Shown here piece after piece: positions 1 through 11,097 of a stretch of DNA of 64,000 nucleotides (its first letter is position 1; each line of letters begins with the position of its first letter). The position numbers and the translations under genes were made by a program. Source of the stretch: Opitutales bacterium. GTDB taxonomy: Bacteria > Verrucomicrobiota > Verrucomicrobiia > Opitutales > Seribacteraceae. The stretch lies in NCBI GenBank assembly GCA_028045305.1, contig JAOFTV010000003.1:1-64000 (forward strand), read 5' to 3'. The notes under the pieces are model-generated. The model saw nothing but the letters and a program-made list of their open reading frames with translations, had not been told where the DNA came from and did not search any database.

Positions 1-260
1 GCTCTGGGTCGGGCCATTCGGTTTTCTTTGATCAGTTGGTAGGCAGTGACTGCATGAACCAAAACACATACGAGTAGAAAAAGGCGAGATCCCCAAAGAA
101 TGGGAGCAGGTAAGTTCTGAAGGGCGTAAGCGTATGCGTTGATTGCTTCCTGGCCAATCAATACTTGAAGGTTACCAGCCATGTGAACTAAAACAAAACC
201 TACAAGAACAATGCCTGTTAGGGCCATGAGGTATTTTTTAAGTAAGGAAGATTGAATCAT
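1..260 (-). CDS. sdhC: Succinate dehydrogenase cytochrome b subunit, N-terminal part
   Basis: This is the first 86 codons of a gene that runs off the left edge. The start is the ATG at 258-260 on the minus strand. The translation begins MIQSSLLKKYLMALTG and continues with a hydrophobic segment containing VGFVLVHMAGNL, where the His is the expected heme b ligand. QVLIGQEAINAYAYAL and a second membrane segment follow. This is typical of the single-chain cytochrome b558 membrane anchor that passes electrons from SdhA/SdhB to quinone. The flavoprotein and iron-sulfur subunits are expected just outside the window. The gene is divergent from pyrG across a 222-bp gap. Family assignment is from motif recognition; the C-terminal half cannot be seen. 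Confidence 0.8.
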   Translation of the reverse strand, partial: MIQSSLLKKYLMALTGIVLVGFVLVHMAGNLQVLIGQEAINAYAYALQNLPAPILWGSRLFLLVCVLVHAVTAYQLIKENRMARPR

Positions 261-422
261 GTCTATAAGGATTTATAGAGATATCTTCTTACCGCACAAA
301 TTCATGACGAGTGAAAAGGAAGTACGAAGATAGGTATTAGCTGAAAGAATTATACAAATTAATATTTGCGCAAACACAAATATTTTATCCCTTGAATGAC
401 CTGGAGTTACCAAGGTGAATAA

Positions 423-2105
<1,683 letters not shown>

Positions 2106-2150
2106 GCCCCTTTCTTTTGGGCTTTACCCAAAGCCCTACATTCAACGGAA

Positions 2151-2156
2151 TAGAAT
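2151..2156 (+). promoter_or_regulatory. Candidate -10 element next to the amidohydrolase start
   Basis: TAGAAT ends six bases before the ATG at 2163. If used, transcription would begin at or next to the start codon, giving a leaderless or nearly leaderless mRNA. No convincing -35 hexamer lies at the right distance, and there is no Shine-Dalgarno sequence. Confidence 0.3.
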
Positions 2157-2162
2157 GCTGGC

Positions 2163-3023
2163 ATGATCATAGACGCTCATACTCATCGCTATCCCGAGGA
2201 GGTAATTAACGACCCTGCCCGCTTTGCCCAACGAACCGGGGAAAAAATGTGGTTGAATATGGTATCTCCCAAAGACCGGACGAGCTTGCAGGGTTGGGCA
2301 AATCGCGAAGAAATGCTCGCCTCTATGGATGCTGCTGGAATCGGCCAATCCGTACTACTCGGTTGGTATTGGGAAAATCACAAAACCTGCCTAGAGGCAA
2401 ACCAATGGCACCGGCAATGGATGAAGCAGGATAAAGAAAGGTTTATCGGATTTCTTTCATTACACCCAAAGATTCCCCAGTTATTGGACTACTTGAAAAG
2501 GGCACGGGAAGACGGTTTTCGGGGAATTGGAGAATCCCATCCCTGGGCTCAGGGATTTTCTATGCAAAGCAGGGAATGGATCAAGGCGATGGAATTTGCC
2601 TGCGAGTCAGGTTGGCCAGTAAACTTTCATGTTACCGATCCGGAAGGGAAAGATTATCCAGGGAAGATACTCACCCCAATGGAAGATTTTTTATGGCTGG
2701 CCAATGAGTTGCCCGACCTCAAAATAATCCTTGCTCATGCCGGAGCTTTGTACCCTTTAAAAAATTCAATTCCTTCAAACTGCTACATTGATTTGGCCGC
2801 CTGTCCACTGCTCTACCCAGCGAGTATTTTTAAGGAATTAATCGGACATGTGGGTAGCGAAAAAATTCTCTGGGGGACTGACTATCCTTTACGCATCTAT
2901 CCTGCCACTCAAAAAAATCCAGACTTTAAAACTTTTTTGGATACCTTTATCGATTCAGTCGATATAACTGAAAATGAGTTACGAGCCATGCTGGGAGAAA
3001 ATTTTGCAAACCTTTTAGGATGA
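2163..3023 (+). CDS. Amidohydrolase family (TIM-barrel) metal-dependent hydrolase
   Basis: This 286-residue protein belongs to the amidohydrolase-2 group of metal-dependent hydrolases and decarboxylases. Visible metal-site residues are His6 and His8 (DAHTHRYP), Glu114 (GIGESHP), His156 (NFHVTDP), His182 (LAHAGALYP) and Asp240 (WGTDYP). The substrate cannot be told from sequence. The stop overlaps the ATG of the following ABC ATPase by four bases (ATGA), so the two are translationally coupled and form an operon with the permease after it. A hydrolase coupled to an ABC transporter hints that it acts on a transported or envelope compound, but that is inference only. Confidence 0.8.
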   Translation: MIIDAHTHRYPEEVINDPARFAQRTGEKMWLNMVSPKDRTSLQGWANREEMLASMDAAGIGQSVLLGWYWENHKTCLEANQWHRQWMKQDKERFIGFLSLHPKIPQLLDYLKRAREDGFRGIGESHPWAQGFSMQSREWIKAMEFACESGWPVNFHVTDPEGKDYPGKILTPMEDFLWLANELPDLKIILAHAGALYPLKNSIPSNCYIDLAACPLLYPASIFKELIGHVGSEKILWGTDYPLRIYPATQKNPDFKTFLDTFIDSVDITENELRAMLGENFANLLG

Positions 3024-3655
3024 AACTGGCTTTCAATAAAATCATCCCGGAACCCATCCCCCAGCCCCTGATTACTTCGTCTAAAATATGGGGAGAAGAA
3101 ATCACATGGGTATCTAACGATCGCATCCTCGCACAAGCCCAGTCTGGCAAAGGAAAGTCCACCCTGCTCCATCTAATTTATGGCCTGCGCAAAGACTATT
3201 CCGGTTCGTGGGAAATAGAGGGAGTTCAAGGAGAAGATTTGTCGGCAGAAGACTGGCTCATCTTACGGGCCAAAAAGCTTTCTCTTTTATTTCAGGATCT
3301 GCGGCTTTTCAAAAAGTTAAGTGCACGGGACAACCTCGAACTCTTGCCCGAAATAAACCCGCAAGCTCCGACCGTGAAAGAAATGTGCGAGGTCTTAGGA
3401 ATCCTTCACCTATTGGACAAACCCGTTGAAACCCTCTCTCTTGGACAACGACAACGATTCGCACTCGTCCGGTGCTTACGGAAACCTTTTTGCTGGCTCT
3501 TGCTGGATGAGCCCTTCAGTCATCTTGACGAAGATAACGCCCAGGCAGCGGCTGGTTTGATTGAAGCTGTCCTCAACCAAAATGATGCCGGATTAGTAAT
3601 TACTTCACTTACAGGATCGTGCCCATTGTCTTGCAATCGATCCATCAATTTATGA
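3020..3655 (+). CDS. ABC transporter ATP-binding protein, LolD/MacB-like, atypical switch loop
   Basis: A short (211 aa) ABC ATPase. Walker A is AQSGKGKST, the Q-loop is LLFQDLRLF, the signature is LSLGQRQR, Walker B is WLLLDEP and the D-loop is SHLDED. The switch-loop histidine that normally follows Walker B by about 30 residues is absent: the segment reads GLVITSLTG with Leu197 (codon CTT at 3608-3610) in place of His. The order ATPase then FtsX-like permease suggests a mechanotransmission or lipoprotein-release type exporter, not an importer. It overlaps both neighbours by ATGA. Loss of the switch His usually lowers ATP hydrolysis, so the activity of this subunit is uncertain. Confidence 0.82.
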   Translation: MKLAFNKIIPEPIPQPLITSSKIWGEEITWVSNDRILAQAQSGKGKSTLLHLIYGLRKDYSGSWEIEGVQGEDLSAEDWLILRAKKLSLLFQDLRLFKKLSARDNLELLPEINPQAPTVKEMCEVLGILHLLDKPVETLSLGQRQRFALVRCLRKPFCWLLLDEPFSHLDEDNAQAAAGLIEAVLNQNDAGLVITSLTGSCPLSCNRSINL

Positions 3656-5037
3656 GCCGGCCAATTAAATCTTTGCTCAATCGATGCCTCGGTTCTCAAT
3701 CCCCGAGAAAAGAATTATTAGCCGCTTCTCTTGGATGTGTTATCGGATCGACCTTAATTTTGCTCGCTCTACAAATTTTTGCCGATTCAAAACTCTTATT
3801 GGGGAGCCAAAAAGTTGGACGGAATTTTGTCACCCTTAATAAATCGGTTCAAGGGGGCATCTTACTCAATCTTGGAAAGCAGGAGGAATTCTTTAATGAA
3901 GAAGAAATTGAGCGGATTAAAAAACTTCCGGCAGTTAAAAAAGTAGGTGGTTTTACCCGCAACCAGTTCCCGGTAACAGTACATATCTGGCCTACTGGAA
4001 AGATTGGATTGGGGGCTGCCGCCCGGGCAGATTTGTTCTTTGAATCGGTACCTGATGAATTCCTCGATCAAAAACCTGCAGCATGGAAATGGGAGGAAAA
4101 TCAATCTTATGTACCAATCATGGTTCCCAAGTTTTATTTGGACCTATGGAATTTCGGCCTCGCCCCGTCACGAAGTGAATACCCAGCCCTTTCCCGCGAC
4201 GCAGCCTCATCCATGCCCATAGAAATTCTTATTGGGGAGGATGAATCCACTCGAATGCTTGGCAGGTTTGTTGCCTTTAGCAAGCGGATAAACAGTGTAC
4301 TCGTACCAGCAAATTTTCTCCAATGGGCAAACCGGACCCACGGCAATGATCGCAGAGAAAAATATTTCTTTGTTTGGGAAAATGGAGAAATTACTGGGGC
4401 TCCTGTTTCCAAGTCTGATCTTGCCAAAAATGAGGCATTTAGGAGCACTAATATTCAAGTCTCTCCAATTGAACATCCTGAGGATCGAATGATTCTGTCT
4501 GACGCCCTAAAAATGAGGCATTCACATGCGGGCCCCTCGCGCCTCATTTTAGCTATGGACAACTCCCCAACGAATGATTTTTTACAAAGGCTTGATGAAT
4601 TGGGTTATGAGACCAATCGGGAATTTCCCCAGGATGAATGGTTGAACCAACTGGCCAATGGATTAATTTGGGGCATGGCCGGTGTCGGTTCCTTGCTCTC
4701 ACTCCTTTCGATCGCCACCTTTGCCAGTAGCTTTCGCTTGGTGGTTACTCAATCGGCTGAAACCACTCGCGACCTGCTGCATCTTGGTTTTTCTCCCCAA
4801 AAAATCTGCCGGGTATTTATGCTTCGATTTGCCAAGGTGTTCACGCTCATCTGGGCCCTATCCATAATGGTATGTTATGGGCTCAAAATTTATACCGCAC
4901 AGCAGGTAAAAATCTATGGGATTGAATTATCCAACGGACTAAGCTGGCAAACTTTAGCCGGTGCAATTCTGTATGCCGTTGTCTTTTTGTGGATCAATCA
5001 ACGGGTAATTGGAAGGTCTGTCCGTTCGTGCTCCTGA
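3652..5037 (+). CDS. FtsX/MacB-type ABC transporter permease
   Basis: Partner of the preceding ATPase. The chosen ATG at 3652 overlaps the ATPase stop by four bases; an upstream in-frame start at 3619 would add 11 residues and a 37-bp overlap and is less likely. The 461-residue protein has one membrane segment near residues 20-40 (LGCVIGSTLILLALQIFA), a periplasmic domain of about 300 residues, and three C-terminal membrane helices (from about residue 340) containing the FtsX-type segment LLHLGFSPQKICRVF. That topology fits the FtsX/MacB/LolCE superfamily. The substrate is unknown. The gene ends 12 bp before the convergent clpB stop. Confidence 0.75.
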   Translation: MSRPIKSLLNRCLGSQSPRKELLAASLGCVIGSTLILLALQIFADSKLLLGSQKVGRNFVTLNKSVQGGILLNLGKQEEFFNEEEIERIKKLPAVKKVGGFTRNQFPVTVHIWPTGKIGLGAAARADLFFESVPDEFLDQKPAAWKWEENQSYVPIMVPKFYLDLWNFGLAPSRSEYPALSRDAASSMPIEILIGEDESTRMLGRFVAFSKRINSVLVPANFLQWANRTHGNDRREKYFFVWENGEITGAPVSKSDLAKNEAFRSTNIQVSPIEHPEDRMILSDALKMRHSHAGPSRLILAMDNSPTNDFLQRLDELGYETNREFPQDEWLNQLANGLIWGMAGVGSLLSLLSIATFASSFRLVVTQSAETTRDLLHLGFSPQKICRVFMLRFAKVFTLIWALSIMVCYGLKIYTAQQVKIYGIELSNGLSWQTLAGAILYAVVFLWINQRVIGRSVRSCS

Positions 5038-5049
5038 GGAGGCTACCCG

Positions 5050-7650
5050 TCACTGGGTTACCTTCATCACCAACTCATCTTCTCTGACTGAAAAGGATAC
5101 TTCACTTCCTTCCTCAACCTCTCCCGAAACTAAGGCACGGGCAAGTTGAGTCTCCACTTGCTTTTGTAAAAAACGTTTAAGGGGCCGGGCACCATAAGTG
5201 GGATCATATCCCTTTTCTCCAATCCATTTCTTGGCAGCATCGGTAAACCCAACGATGATTTTCCGGTCAAGTAATCGCTTATTTAAACCGGCAAGAAGGA
5301 GATCAACAATGGAGGTAATCTCATCGAGGGATAAGGGTTTAAAAAGGACAACATCGTCAATACGGTTTAAAAATTCTGGGCGGAAATGGTCCCGCAATTC
5401 AGCCATAACCGACTCACGGGCAGATTCTGTAATTTCATTATCAAGAAAAGTTTCCTGCAAATAACGGCTACCCACATTCGAAGTCATGATAACAACAACA
5501 TTTTTAAAGTCGACTGTCCGGCCCTGGGAATCAGTCAGTCGACCATCATCCATCAGTTGAAGGAGCACATTAAAAACATCTGAATGTGCTTTTTCAATCT
5601 CATCAAAAAGAATCACCGAGTAGGGCTTCCGACGTACTGCTTCGGTTAATTGACCGCCCTCTTCATAACCGACATAACCAGGAGGCGCTCCTAAGAGTCG
5701 GGCAACGGAATGCTTCTCCATGTATTCCGACATATCGATGCGGACCACATTGCTTTCGCTGTCAAAAAGACTCTCGGCTAAAGTCTTGGCCAATTCGGTC
5801 TTCCCTACACCGGTGGGACCAAGAAAAAGGAAGGATCCTATGGGCCTTTGTGGATCCTTGATCCCGGCACGGGCTCGCAAAATAGCATCAGACACGGCAT
5901 CAACTGCTTCGTTTTGTCCAATTACTCGCTGATGAAGAATACTTTGGAGTCGTAAAAGTTTTTCGCGCTCTCCCTCAATTAATTTGGTCACAGGTACGCC
6001 GGTCCAACGAGCAACAATCTCGGCAATCTCCTCAGATGTCACCTCCTCTTTTAAAATGGAGTCCTCCTGCTTTTCCATTTGCTCAAGGGTTTTCAATTCC
6101 TCTTCCAACTTGGGCAGCTTTCCATGCTTGAGTTCAGCAACTAAATTTAAATCATAAGCACGTTCTGCTCGTTCCATCTCTGCTCGGGTGGACTCGATTT
6201 GTTCGCGCAACACACGGACATTATCAATTCCCTGGCGCTCGTTTTCCCATTGCCGCTTGATCGTTTCCATTTTGTCACGAGCGTTTCCAAGTTCTTTGCG
6301 CAGAGACTCCAACCTATCCTTGCTGGACTTATCCTTTTCCTGCTTCAGAGCGGTCTCTTCAATTTCCAACTGTAGTACACGACGGCTGACCTCATCAAGT
6401 TCCGCCGGCATACTATCGAGCTCAGTACGAATCATGGCACATGCCTCGTCCACTAAATCAATCGCTTTGTCCGGTAAGAAACGATCAGAGATATAACGAT
6501 TGGAAAGAACCGCCGCCTGAACCACTGCCTCGTCACGAATGTTTACCCCGTGATGAATTTCAAAACGTTCACGCAGACCACGCAGAATGGATATCGTATC
6601 CTCCACATTGGGCTGATCAACGAGTACGGTCTGAAAACGCCGTTCAAGGGCTGCATCTTTTTCCACATGTTTGCGGTATTCGTTCAAAGTTGTGGCACCA
6701 ATACACCTGAGTTCACCACGGGCAAGCATTGGTTTGAGCATATTGCCCGCATCAATCGCACCCTCCGCTTTGCCCGCACCTACAATCGTGTGCATTTCAT
6801 CTATGAAGAGAACAATTCGCCCGTCTGACTGACTTACCTCATTAAGGACGGCTTTCAAACGCTCTTCAAATTCTCCCCGAAATTTTGCACCGGCAAGAAG
6901 GGAGCCCATTTCCAAAGTAAAAATAGTTTTATCCTTCAAGCCCTCGGGCACATCTCCCCGAACAATACGTTGCGCAAGTCCTTCCACAATCGCAGTTTTA
7001 CCCACTCCAGGCTCGCCAATAAGGACCGGATTATTCTTGGTCTTTCGGGAAAGGATTCTGATCACTCTTCGAATCTCAGAATCCCGACCAATAACGGGAT
7101 CGAGCTTTCCCGCTTTTGCCTGTTCAACTAGGTCGATACCGTATTTTTGAAGAGCACGGAAGGAATTCTCCGGTGTTTTAGAGGTTACTTTTTGTCCGCC
7201 CCTAACCTTGTTAATAGCCTCACGGATCTTTTTCTCACTAAGTGCAAAGTTCTTTAAAAAGTTTTGAAAGCTTGCTGGCTTACCAACCGCAGATAATCCG
7301 AGCAGTAAATGTTCTGTACTTACATAATCATCCTGCATTTCCCCGGATATGACCTGTCCCTTTTCCACTGCCTCAGTAAGTGCAGAGGAGGCGTAGGATC
7401 TGGCAGTATTAACATTTCCTGCAATCTTAGGTAATTTTTTGAGTTCTCGTTGCAAAGAAAGTTGTACTGGTGCGGTACCCACTCCCATTTCATCCATCAG
7501 GGCGGGGACAATGCCATTCTCCTGATTCATCAATGCAGAAAGAAGATGCCAAACCTCCACCTCCTGCTGACCATTTCGCTTGGCTACTTCTGCCATTTCT
7601 TGAATAGCAGAAATTCCAAGTTCGGTAAATTTTTCGGGATCCACATTCAT
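5050..7650 (-). CDS. clpB: ATP-dependent disaggregase ClpB
   Basis: This Hsp100 chaperone threads aggregated proteins through a hexameric pore together with DnaK. At 866 residues it has the normal ClpB length. The order is a Clp N-domain (about 1-145), AAA domain 1 with Walker A GEPGVGKT at 202-209, a middle coiled-coil rich in Glu/Arg/Lys (about 410-530) that separates ClpB from ClpA and ClpC, and AAA domain 2 with GPTGVGKT at 611-618. The sensor region [16 protein letters not shown] is near the C-terminus. It reads away from the fdh gene. TATAAT is present about 30 bases upstream of the ATG on the minus strand, but I found no CIRCE-type operator. Confidence 0.97.
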   Translation of the reverse strand: MNVDPEKFTELGISAIQEMAEVAKRNGQQEVEVWHLLSALMNQENGIVPALMDEMGVGTAPVQLSLQRELKKLPKIAGNVNTARSYASSALTEAVEKGQVISGEMQDDYVSTEHLLLGLSAVGKPASFQNFLKNFALSEKKIREAINKVRGGQKVTSKTPENSFRALQKYGIDLVEQAKAGKLDPVIGRDSEIRRVIRILSRKTKNNPVLIGEPGVGKTAIVEGLAQRIVRGDVPEGLKDKTIFTLEMGSLLAGAKFRGEFEERLKAVLNEVSQSDGRIVLFIDEMHTIVGAGKAEGAIDAGNMLKPMLARGELRCIGATTLNEYRKHVEKDAALERRFQTVLVDQPNVEDTISILRGLRERFEIHHGVNIRDEAVVQAAVLSNRYISDRFLPDKAIDLVDEACAMIRTELDSMPAELDEVSRRVLQLEIEETALKQEKDKSSKDRLESLRKELGNARDKMETIKRQWENERQGIDNVRVLREQIESTRAEMERAERAYDLNLVAELKHGKLPKLEEELKTLEQMEKQEDSILKEEVTSEEIAEIVARWTGVPVTKLIEGEREKLLRLQSILHQRVIGQNEAVDAVSDAILRARAGIKDPQRPIGSFLFLGPTGVGKTELAKTLAESLFDSESNVVRIDMSEYMEKHSVARLLGAPPGYVGYEEGGQLTEAVRRKPYSVILFDEIEKAHSDVFNVLLQLMDDGRLTDSQGRTVDFKNVVVIMTSNVGSRYLQETFLDNEITESARESVMAELRDHFRPEFLNRIDDVVLFKPLSLDEITSIVDLLLAGLNKRLLDRKIIVGFTDAAKKWIGEKGYDPTYGARPLKRFLQKQVETQLARALVSGEVEEGSEVSFSVREDELVMKVTQ

Positions 7651-7891
7651 AACGAATCATCTCTTGCAGAATACATACCAATTATAATCGTCTGAAAACA
7701 CCGATAAACACAAGCCTATGGGGGTATTATTCCTCAATAAGCGAAGAATTTATGTGACGGGGAAACATAAGGCCCGCCCAATGTGCGTCAAATTGTCCCA
7801 ATTTTAGCCCTTTAAAATTAATCCGTGACAAACAGGTGGTACCTCCTACAGGATTGTATTCTAACCCCACCAACAAGAAAGATCCTAAAAC

Positions 7892-9088
7892 ATGAAAATT
7901 CTTTGCATTCTCTATGATGACCCTAAATCGGGTATGCCCGCGAATTATCCACTCAACGATTTACCAGATCTCGAAAAATATCCTGACGGTATGAGCCTGC
8001 CCAGCCCCAAGGAAATTGATTTCACCCCCGGACAGTTACTGGGTTGTGTTTCCGGAGAGCTCGGTCTGAGAAAATTTCTTGAGAATTCCGGTCACACCTT
8101 AGTGGTGACTTCTGATAAAGATGGTGAAGGCTGTCAGGCAGATAAGGAATTAGTAGATGCCGATGTGGTCATCTCTCAACCTTTCTTCCCTTACTACCTA
8201 ACCCGTGAACGTATGGAATCGGCCCCTAATTTAAAAATGGCGATCACCGCGGGCATTGGGTCTGATCATGTAGATTTGCAAGCGGCAATGGACCATAAAG
8301 TCGATGTGGTTGAAGTGACTTACTGCAACTCCCGTTCAGTTGCCGAACATGTGGTCATGATGATCCTCTCCCTGGTGCGAGATTATCATAACCAGCATAA
8401 AATCGTAAATGAAGGTGGCTGGAATATTGCAGATGCTGTTCAACGCTCCTATGACGTCGAAGGTATGCATATCGGAACGGTGGCTGCTGGAAGGATTGGG
8501 CTTGATGTATTGCGCAAGATGAAACCCTTTGATGTGCACCTGCATTATTTTGACCGTCACCGTCTGCCTGCGGAAATTGAACAAGAACTCAACCTCACTC
8601 ACCATGATAGTGTGGAATCAATGATTTCTGTATGCCATGTGGTCACAATTAATTGCCCGTTGCATCCAGAAACTGAGCACTTATTTGACGACGAAATGAT
8701 ATCAAAAATGAGAAAAGGTGCTTACATTGTAAACACAGCCCGTGGAAAAATCTGTGACCGTGAAGCAATCGTTCGTGCACTTGAATCTGGACAACTAAGC
8801 GGCTACGCTGGGGATGTCTGGTTTCCTCAACCTGCTCCCAATGACCATGTCTGGCGAACCATGCCCCACCACGGCATGACACCACATACCTCCGGGACTT
8901 CACTTTCCGCTCAAACCAGATATGCAGCCGGCGTTCGCGAAATTCTAGAATGTTTCTTCGAGGGTTCTCCTATTCGCGATCCCTACTTGATTGTACAAGA
9001 TGGACAGCTTGCGGGAATGGGGGCTCACTCTTACTCCAAAGGTTCATCCACCTCAGGATCCGAGGAAGCAGCAAATTACAAAAAGTAA
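7892..9088 (+). CDS. fdh: NAD-dependent formate dehydrogenase
   Basis: A metal-free formate dehydrogenase of the D-2-hydroxyacid dehydrogenase superfamily that oxidises formate to CO2 and makes NADH. The 398-residue protein keeps the numbering of the well-studied Pseudomonas sp. 101 enzyme: Asn146 (TYCNSRS), the Rossmann motif AAGRIG, Asp221 after HYF (NAD+ over NADP+), Arg284 (NTARGK), Gln313 (FPQPAP) and His332 (PHTSGTS). The C-terminal GAHSYSKG is also family-typical. It probably serves formate detoxification or energy supply. Nth follows 18 bp downstream. The upstream 241-bp divergent region holds no clear regulator site. Confidence 0.95.
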   Translation: MKILCILYDDPKSGMPANYPLNDLPDLEKYPDGMSLPSPKEIDFTPGQLLGCVSGELGLRKFLENSGHTLVVTSDKDGEGCQADKELVDADVVISQPFFPYYLTRERMESAPNLKMAITAGIGSDHVDLQAAMDHKVDVVEVTYCNSRSVAEHVVMMILSLVRDYHNQHKIVNEGGWNIADAVQRSYDVEGMHIGTVAAGRIGLDVLRKMKPFDVHLHYFDRHRLPAEIEQELNLTHHDSVESMISVCHVVTINCPLHPETEHLFDDEMISKMRKGAYIVNTARGKICDREAIVRALESGQLSGYAGDVWFPQPAPNDHVWRTMPHHGMTPHTSGTSLSAQTRYAAGVREILECFFEGSPIRDPYLIVQDGQLAGMGAHSYSKGSSTSGSEEAANYKK

Positions 9089-9094
9089 GGAGGG
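9087..9094 (+). promoter_or_regulatory. Strong Shine-Dalgarno for nth
   Basis: AAGGAGGG is one of very few clear ribosome-binding sites in the window. It overlaps the fdh stop codon and lies 12 bases before the TTG at 9107 and 24 bases before the ATG at 9119. The spacing favours the TTG start. Confidence 0.6.
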
Positions 9095-9106
9095 CGGTTC
9101 ACCTGC

Positions 9107-9772
9107 TTGATCAAATTTATGAACCTTGGGGAAAGGATTCAATTCATCGATCGTAAGCTCGATGAATTGTATCCTGACCCGCCTATTCCTCTTGATCACC
9201 AAGATCCGTACACCCTTTTAGTCGCCGTTTTACTATCTGCACAATGCACAGATGCTAGGGTGAATAAAATAACCCCAAGCTTATTTGAACTAGCGGACAG
9301 CCCCAAAGATATGGCCAAGTGTTCAGTCGATCAGATCAATTCGATCGTTCGGCCCTGTGGCTTGGCTCCGCGTAAAGCTCAGGCTATTCGTGACCTCTCC
9401 TCCATTCTTGTCGAGCAATACAAGGGTGTCGTGCCATCTTCCTTGGAAGCACTGGAATCATTGCCCGGAGTGGGCCATAAAACCGCATCAGTAGTAATGG
9501 CCCAAGTATTCGATCATCCTGCTTTTCCAGTTGATACTCACATCCATCGTTTGGCCCAGCGATGGAAACTAACCTCTGGAAAAAGCGTTGTCCAAACTGA
9601 GAGAGATTTAAAGAGACATTTTGCCAAGGAAAGATGGAATGCACTGCATCTACAAATCATCTACTATGGTCGCGAGCATTGCCCTGCCCGATCTTGCTTC
9701 GGTCTCGATTGTTTAATCTGCCATACCTGCTTTCCAACCCGAAAGAGTTTGGTAAAAACAAAAAAAGCTTAG
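9107..9772 (+). CDS. nth: Endonuclease III (DNA glycosylase/AP lyase)
   Basis: A base-excision repair enzyme that removes oxidised pyrimidines and cuts at abasic sites. The helix-hairpin-helix LESLPGVGHKTASVV contains the catalytic Lys, and the catalytic Asp is in VDTHIHRLA. A C-terminal cysteine cluster in EHCPARSCFGLDCLICHTC should bind a 4Fe-4S cluster, although the spacing (C-X9-C-X2-C-X2-C, plus one extra Cys) is not the E. coli C-X6-C-X2-C-X5-C. The start is taken as TTG at 9107 because of the Shine-Dalgarno sequence upstream; ATG at 9119 is the alternative. The stop overlaps the convergent GYF_2 gene by four bases. Confidence 0.93.
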   Translation: MIKFMNLGERIQFIDRKLDELYPDPPIPLDHQDPYTLLVAVLLSAQCTDARVNKITPSLFELADSPKDMAKCSVDQINSIVRPCGLAPRKAQAIRDLSSILVEQYKGVVPSSLEALESLPGVGHKTASVVMAQVFDHPAFPVDTHIHRLAQRWKLTSGKSVVQTERDLKRHFAKERWNALHLQIIYYGREHCPARSCFGLDCLICHTCFPTRKSLVKTKKA

Positions 9773-10980
9773 CCAGAATTTACAAACATCTGAGGCCTTG
9801 CATCTTTGAGACTTTGTATTGCTGTATCAGATAATTGAGTCTGGTATAGGTAAACTTCTCGCAACCCTCGCATGGTGGATAAAGTATCTACGGCAGAGTC
9901 CTCCAATTTGACCCGGACAAGATTAAGCTTTTCTAGGCTAGTGATTTCCGCCAAATGGGTGAGTCCTGCGGTAGTAACATTTTCAGAACCTTCTAGGGTT
10001 AATTTTTGGAGGTTTGGAAACTTTTTCAATATAGCCAATCCTTCATCAGTAACCGCAGATTTCGTTAGGTCTAAAACAACAAGGTGTTGAGCAATCAAAA
10101 GCAAGACACTCAAGTCCTCGTCCCTCATTGCCAGTTTTTCGTCTATTGGTGAGATCACCTGTAAGCCGACATCTCCCTCAATAGGGAGAAGTTTAATACC
10201 AGAGGAATTGATGTGATGCCATTGTTCCTTACCAATGCGTATATCTTGAAGCCTGCCAGGTGGCGCCTCTAAAATTTCAATTGAGTCAAGTTCTCTTCCG
10301 GGGAACCATTGTTCAAGGGGTAACCCAAATTTTCTCGCAATGGGACCAACTTCCATCGGGGCAATTAAGTAGGCTCCAAGCGTTGAGCCACCGACAACTA
10401 GCAATGTGACCAAAAATACCACGCAAGTTGCGATTAATTTTGAAAATAAACTCTTCTCTTTAACTTTTATTTGTGAACGCCTTTGATTGAGTCCCTTCAC
10501 CTTGACCGACTTAGGTCTTAATTTGCTGGCCTGAGACTGAACACCGGTTGACTGAGATTGAGACTCCGGAAAAGACGCTGCAACTGGAAGAGCACTCGGT
10601 TCGATGGAGTGTTCTAATTTTAACAGTAGTTCTTTCAAATTATTCCACTGGGATTCGCCATCAAGCATTGCGTAGTCTGAAGGTAACAACTGGCCGGAGT
10701 GAAGAAATTCTTTGGTTTGAGCTACAGAATATGGACCAAAAGTTTGGCCATTACGGGAAATATGCAACTTTTTTGGGGCAACCGTAACTGGTGGCATAGA
10801 GGGAGCGACTGCACTGGGATTGATTCCTGGAATCTCGGCAACAGTTAACCAGTCGGAACAACCTTCAAACCATGCAGGATTTGATAGCAGTATTTCCCCA
10901 GACTGTAACCAAGACTGTATGGTTTCCAGACCATACGGACCAGTTCGCTGGCCGTTCGTTGATAAATATATCTGCGTCAT
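9769..10980 (-). CDS. GYF_2 domain membrane protein with C-terminal leucine-rich repeats
   Basis: A 403-residue protein of mixed architecture. Two GYF_2 modules lie at about 3-50 (NGQRTGPYGLETIQSWLQSG) and 75-120 (NGQTFGPYSVAQTKEFLHSG). A basic, low-complexity linker follows, then one membrane segment at about 181-212 and a C-terminal domain. From about residue 285 that domain carries leucine-rich repeats of the ribonuclease-inhibitor type (VVLDLTKSAVTDEGLAIL, LQKLTLEGSENVTTAGL, LEKLNLVRVKLEDSAV). The N-terminal GYF modules are probably cytoplasmic and may bind proline-rich peptides, with the LRR part outside. The exact role is unknown. It is the last gene before nth on the opposite strand and lies 117 bp downstream of the cytochrome b gene. 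Confidence 0.75.
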   Translation of the reverse strand: MTQIYLSTNGQRTGPYGLETIQSWLQSGEILLSNPAWFEGCSDWLTVAEIPGINPSAVAPSMPPVTVAPKKLHISRNGQTFGPYSVAQTKEFLHSGQLLPSDYAMLDGESQWNNLKELLLKLEHSIEPSALPVAASFPESQSQSTGVQSQASKLRPKSVKVKGLNQRRSQIKVKEKSLFSKLIATCVVFLVTLLVVGGSTLGAYLIAPMEVGPIARKFGLPLEQWFPGRELDSIEILEAPPGRLQDIRIGKEQWHHINSSGIKLLPIEGDVGLQVISPIDEKLAMRDEDLSVLLLIAQHLVVLDLTKSAVTDEGLAILKKFPNLQKLTLEGSENVTTAGLTHLAEITSLEKLNLVRVKLEDSAVDTLSTMRGLREVYLYQTQLSDTAIQSLKDARPQMFVNSG

Positions 10981-11097
10981 TTAAGAAGATTTATACTCCA
11001 ACTTTATCCTAACATATGGAAAAGGATGTGAACATGCATGAAAACGGTGGCAATTCCGACATGCTCAGTATTATGGGAGCATCCAAGCATCTGTGGG

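Noticed and set aside
7651-7891. CIRCE or other heat-shock operator before clpB
   Set aside because: No inverted repeat of that form found; only a TATAAT about 30 bases before the ATG.
11061-11082. ATGCTC/GAGCAT inverted repeat after the cytochrome b gene
   Set aside because: Short stem (6 bp) without a T-run; not enough to call a terminator or operator.
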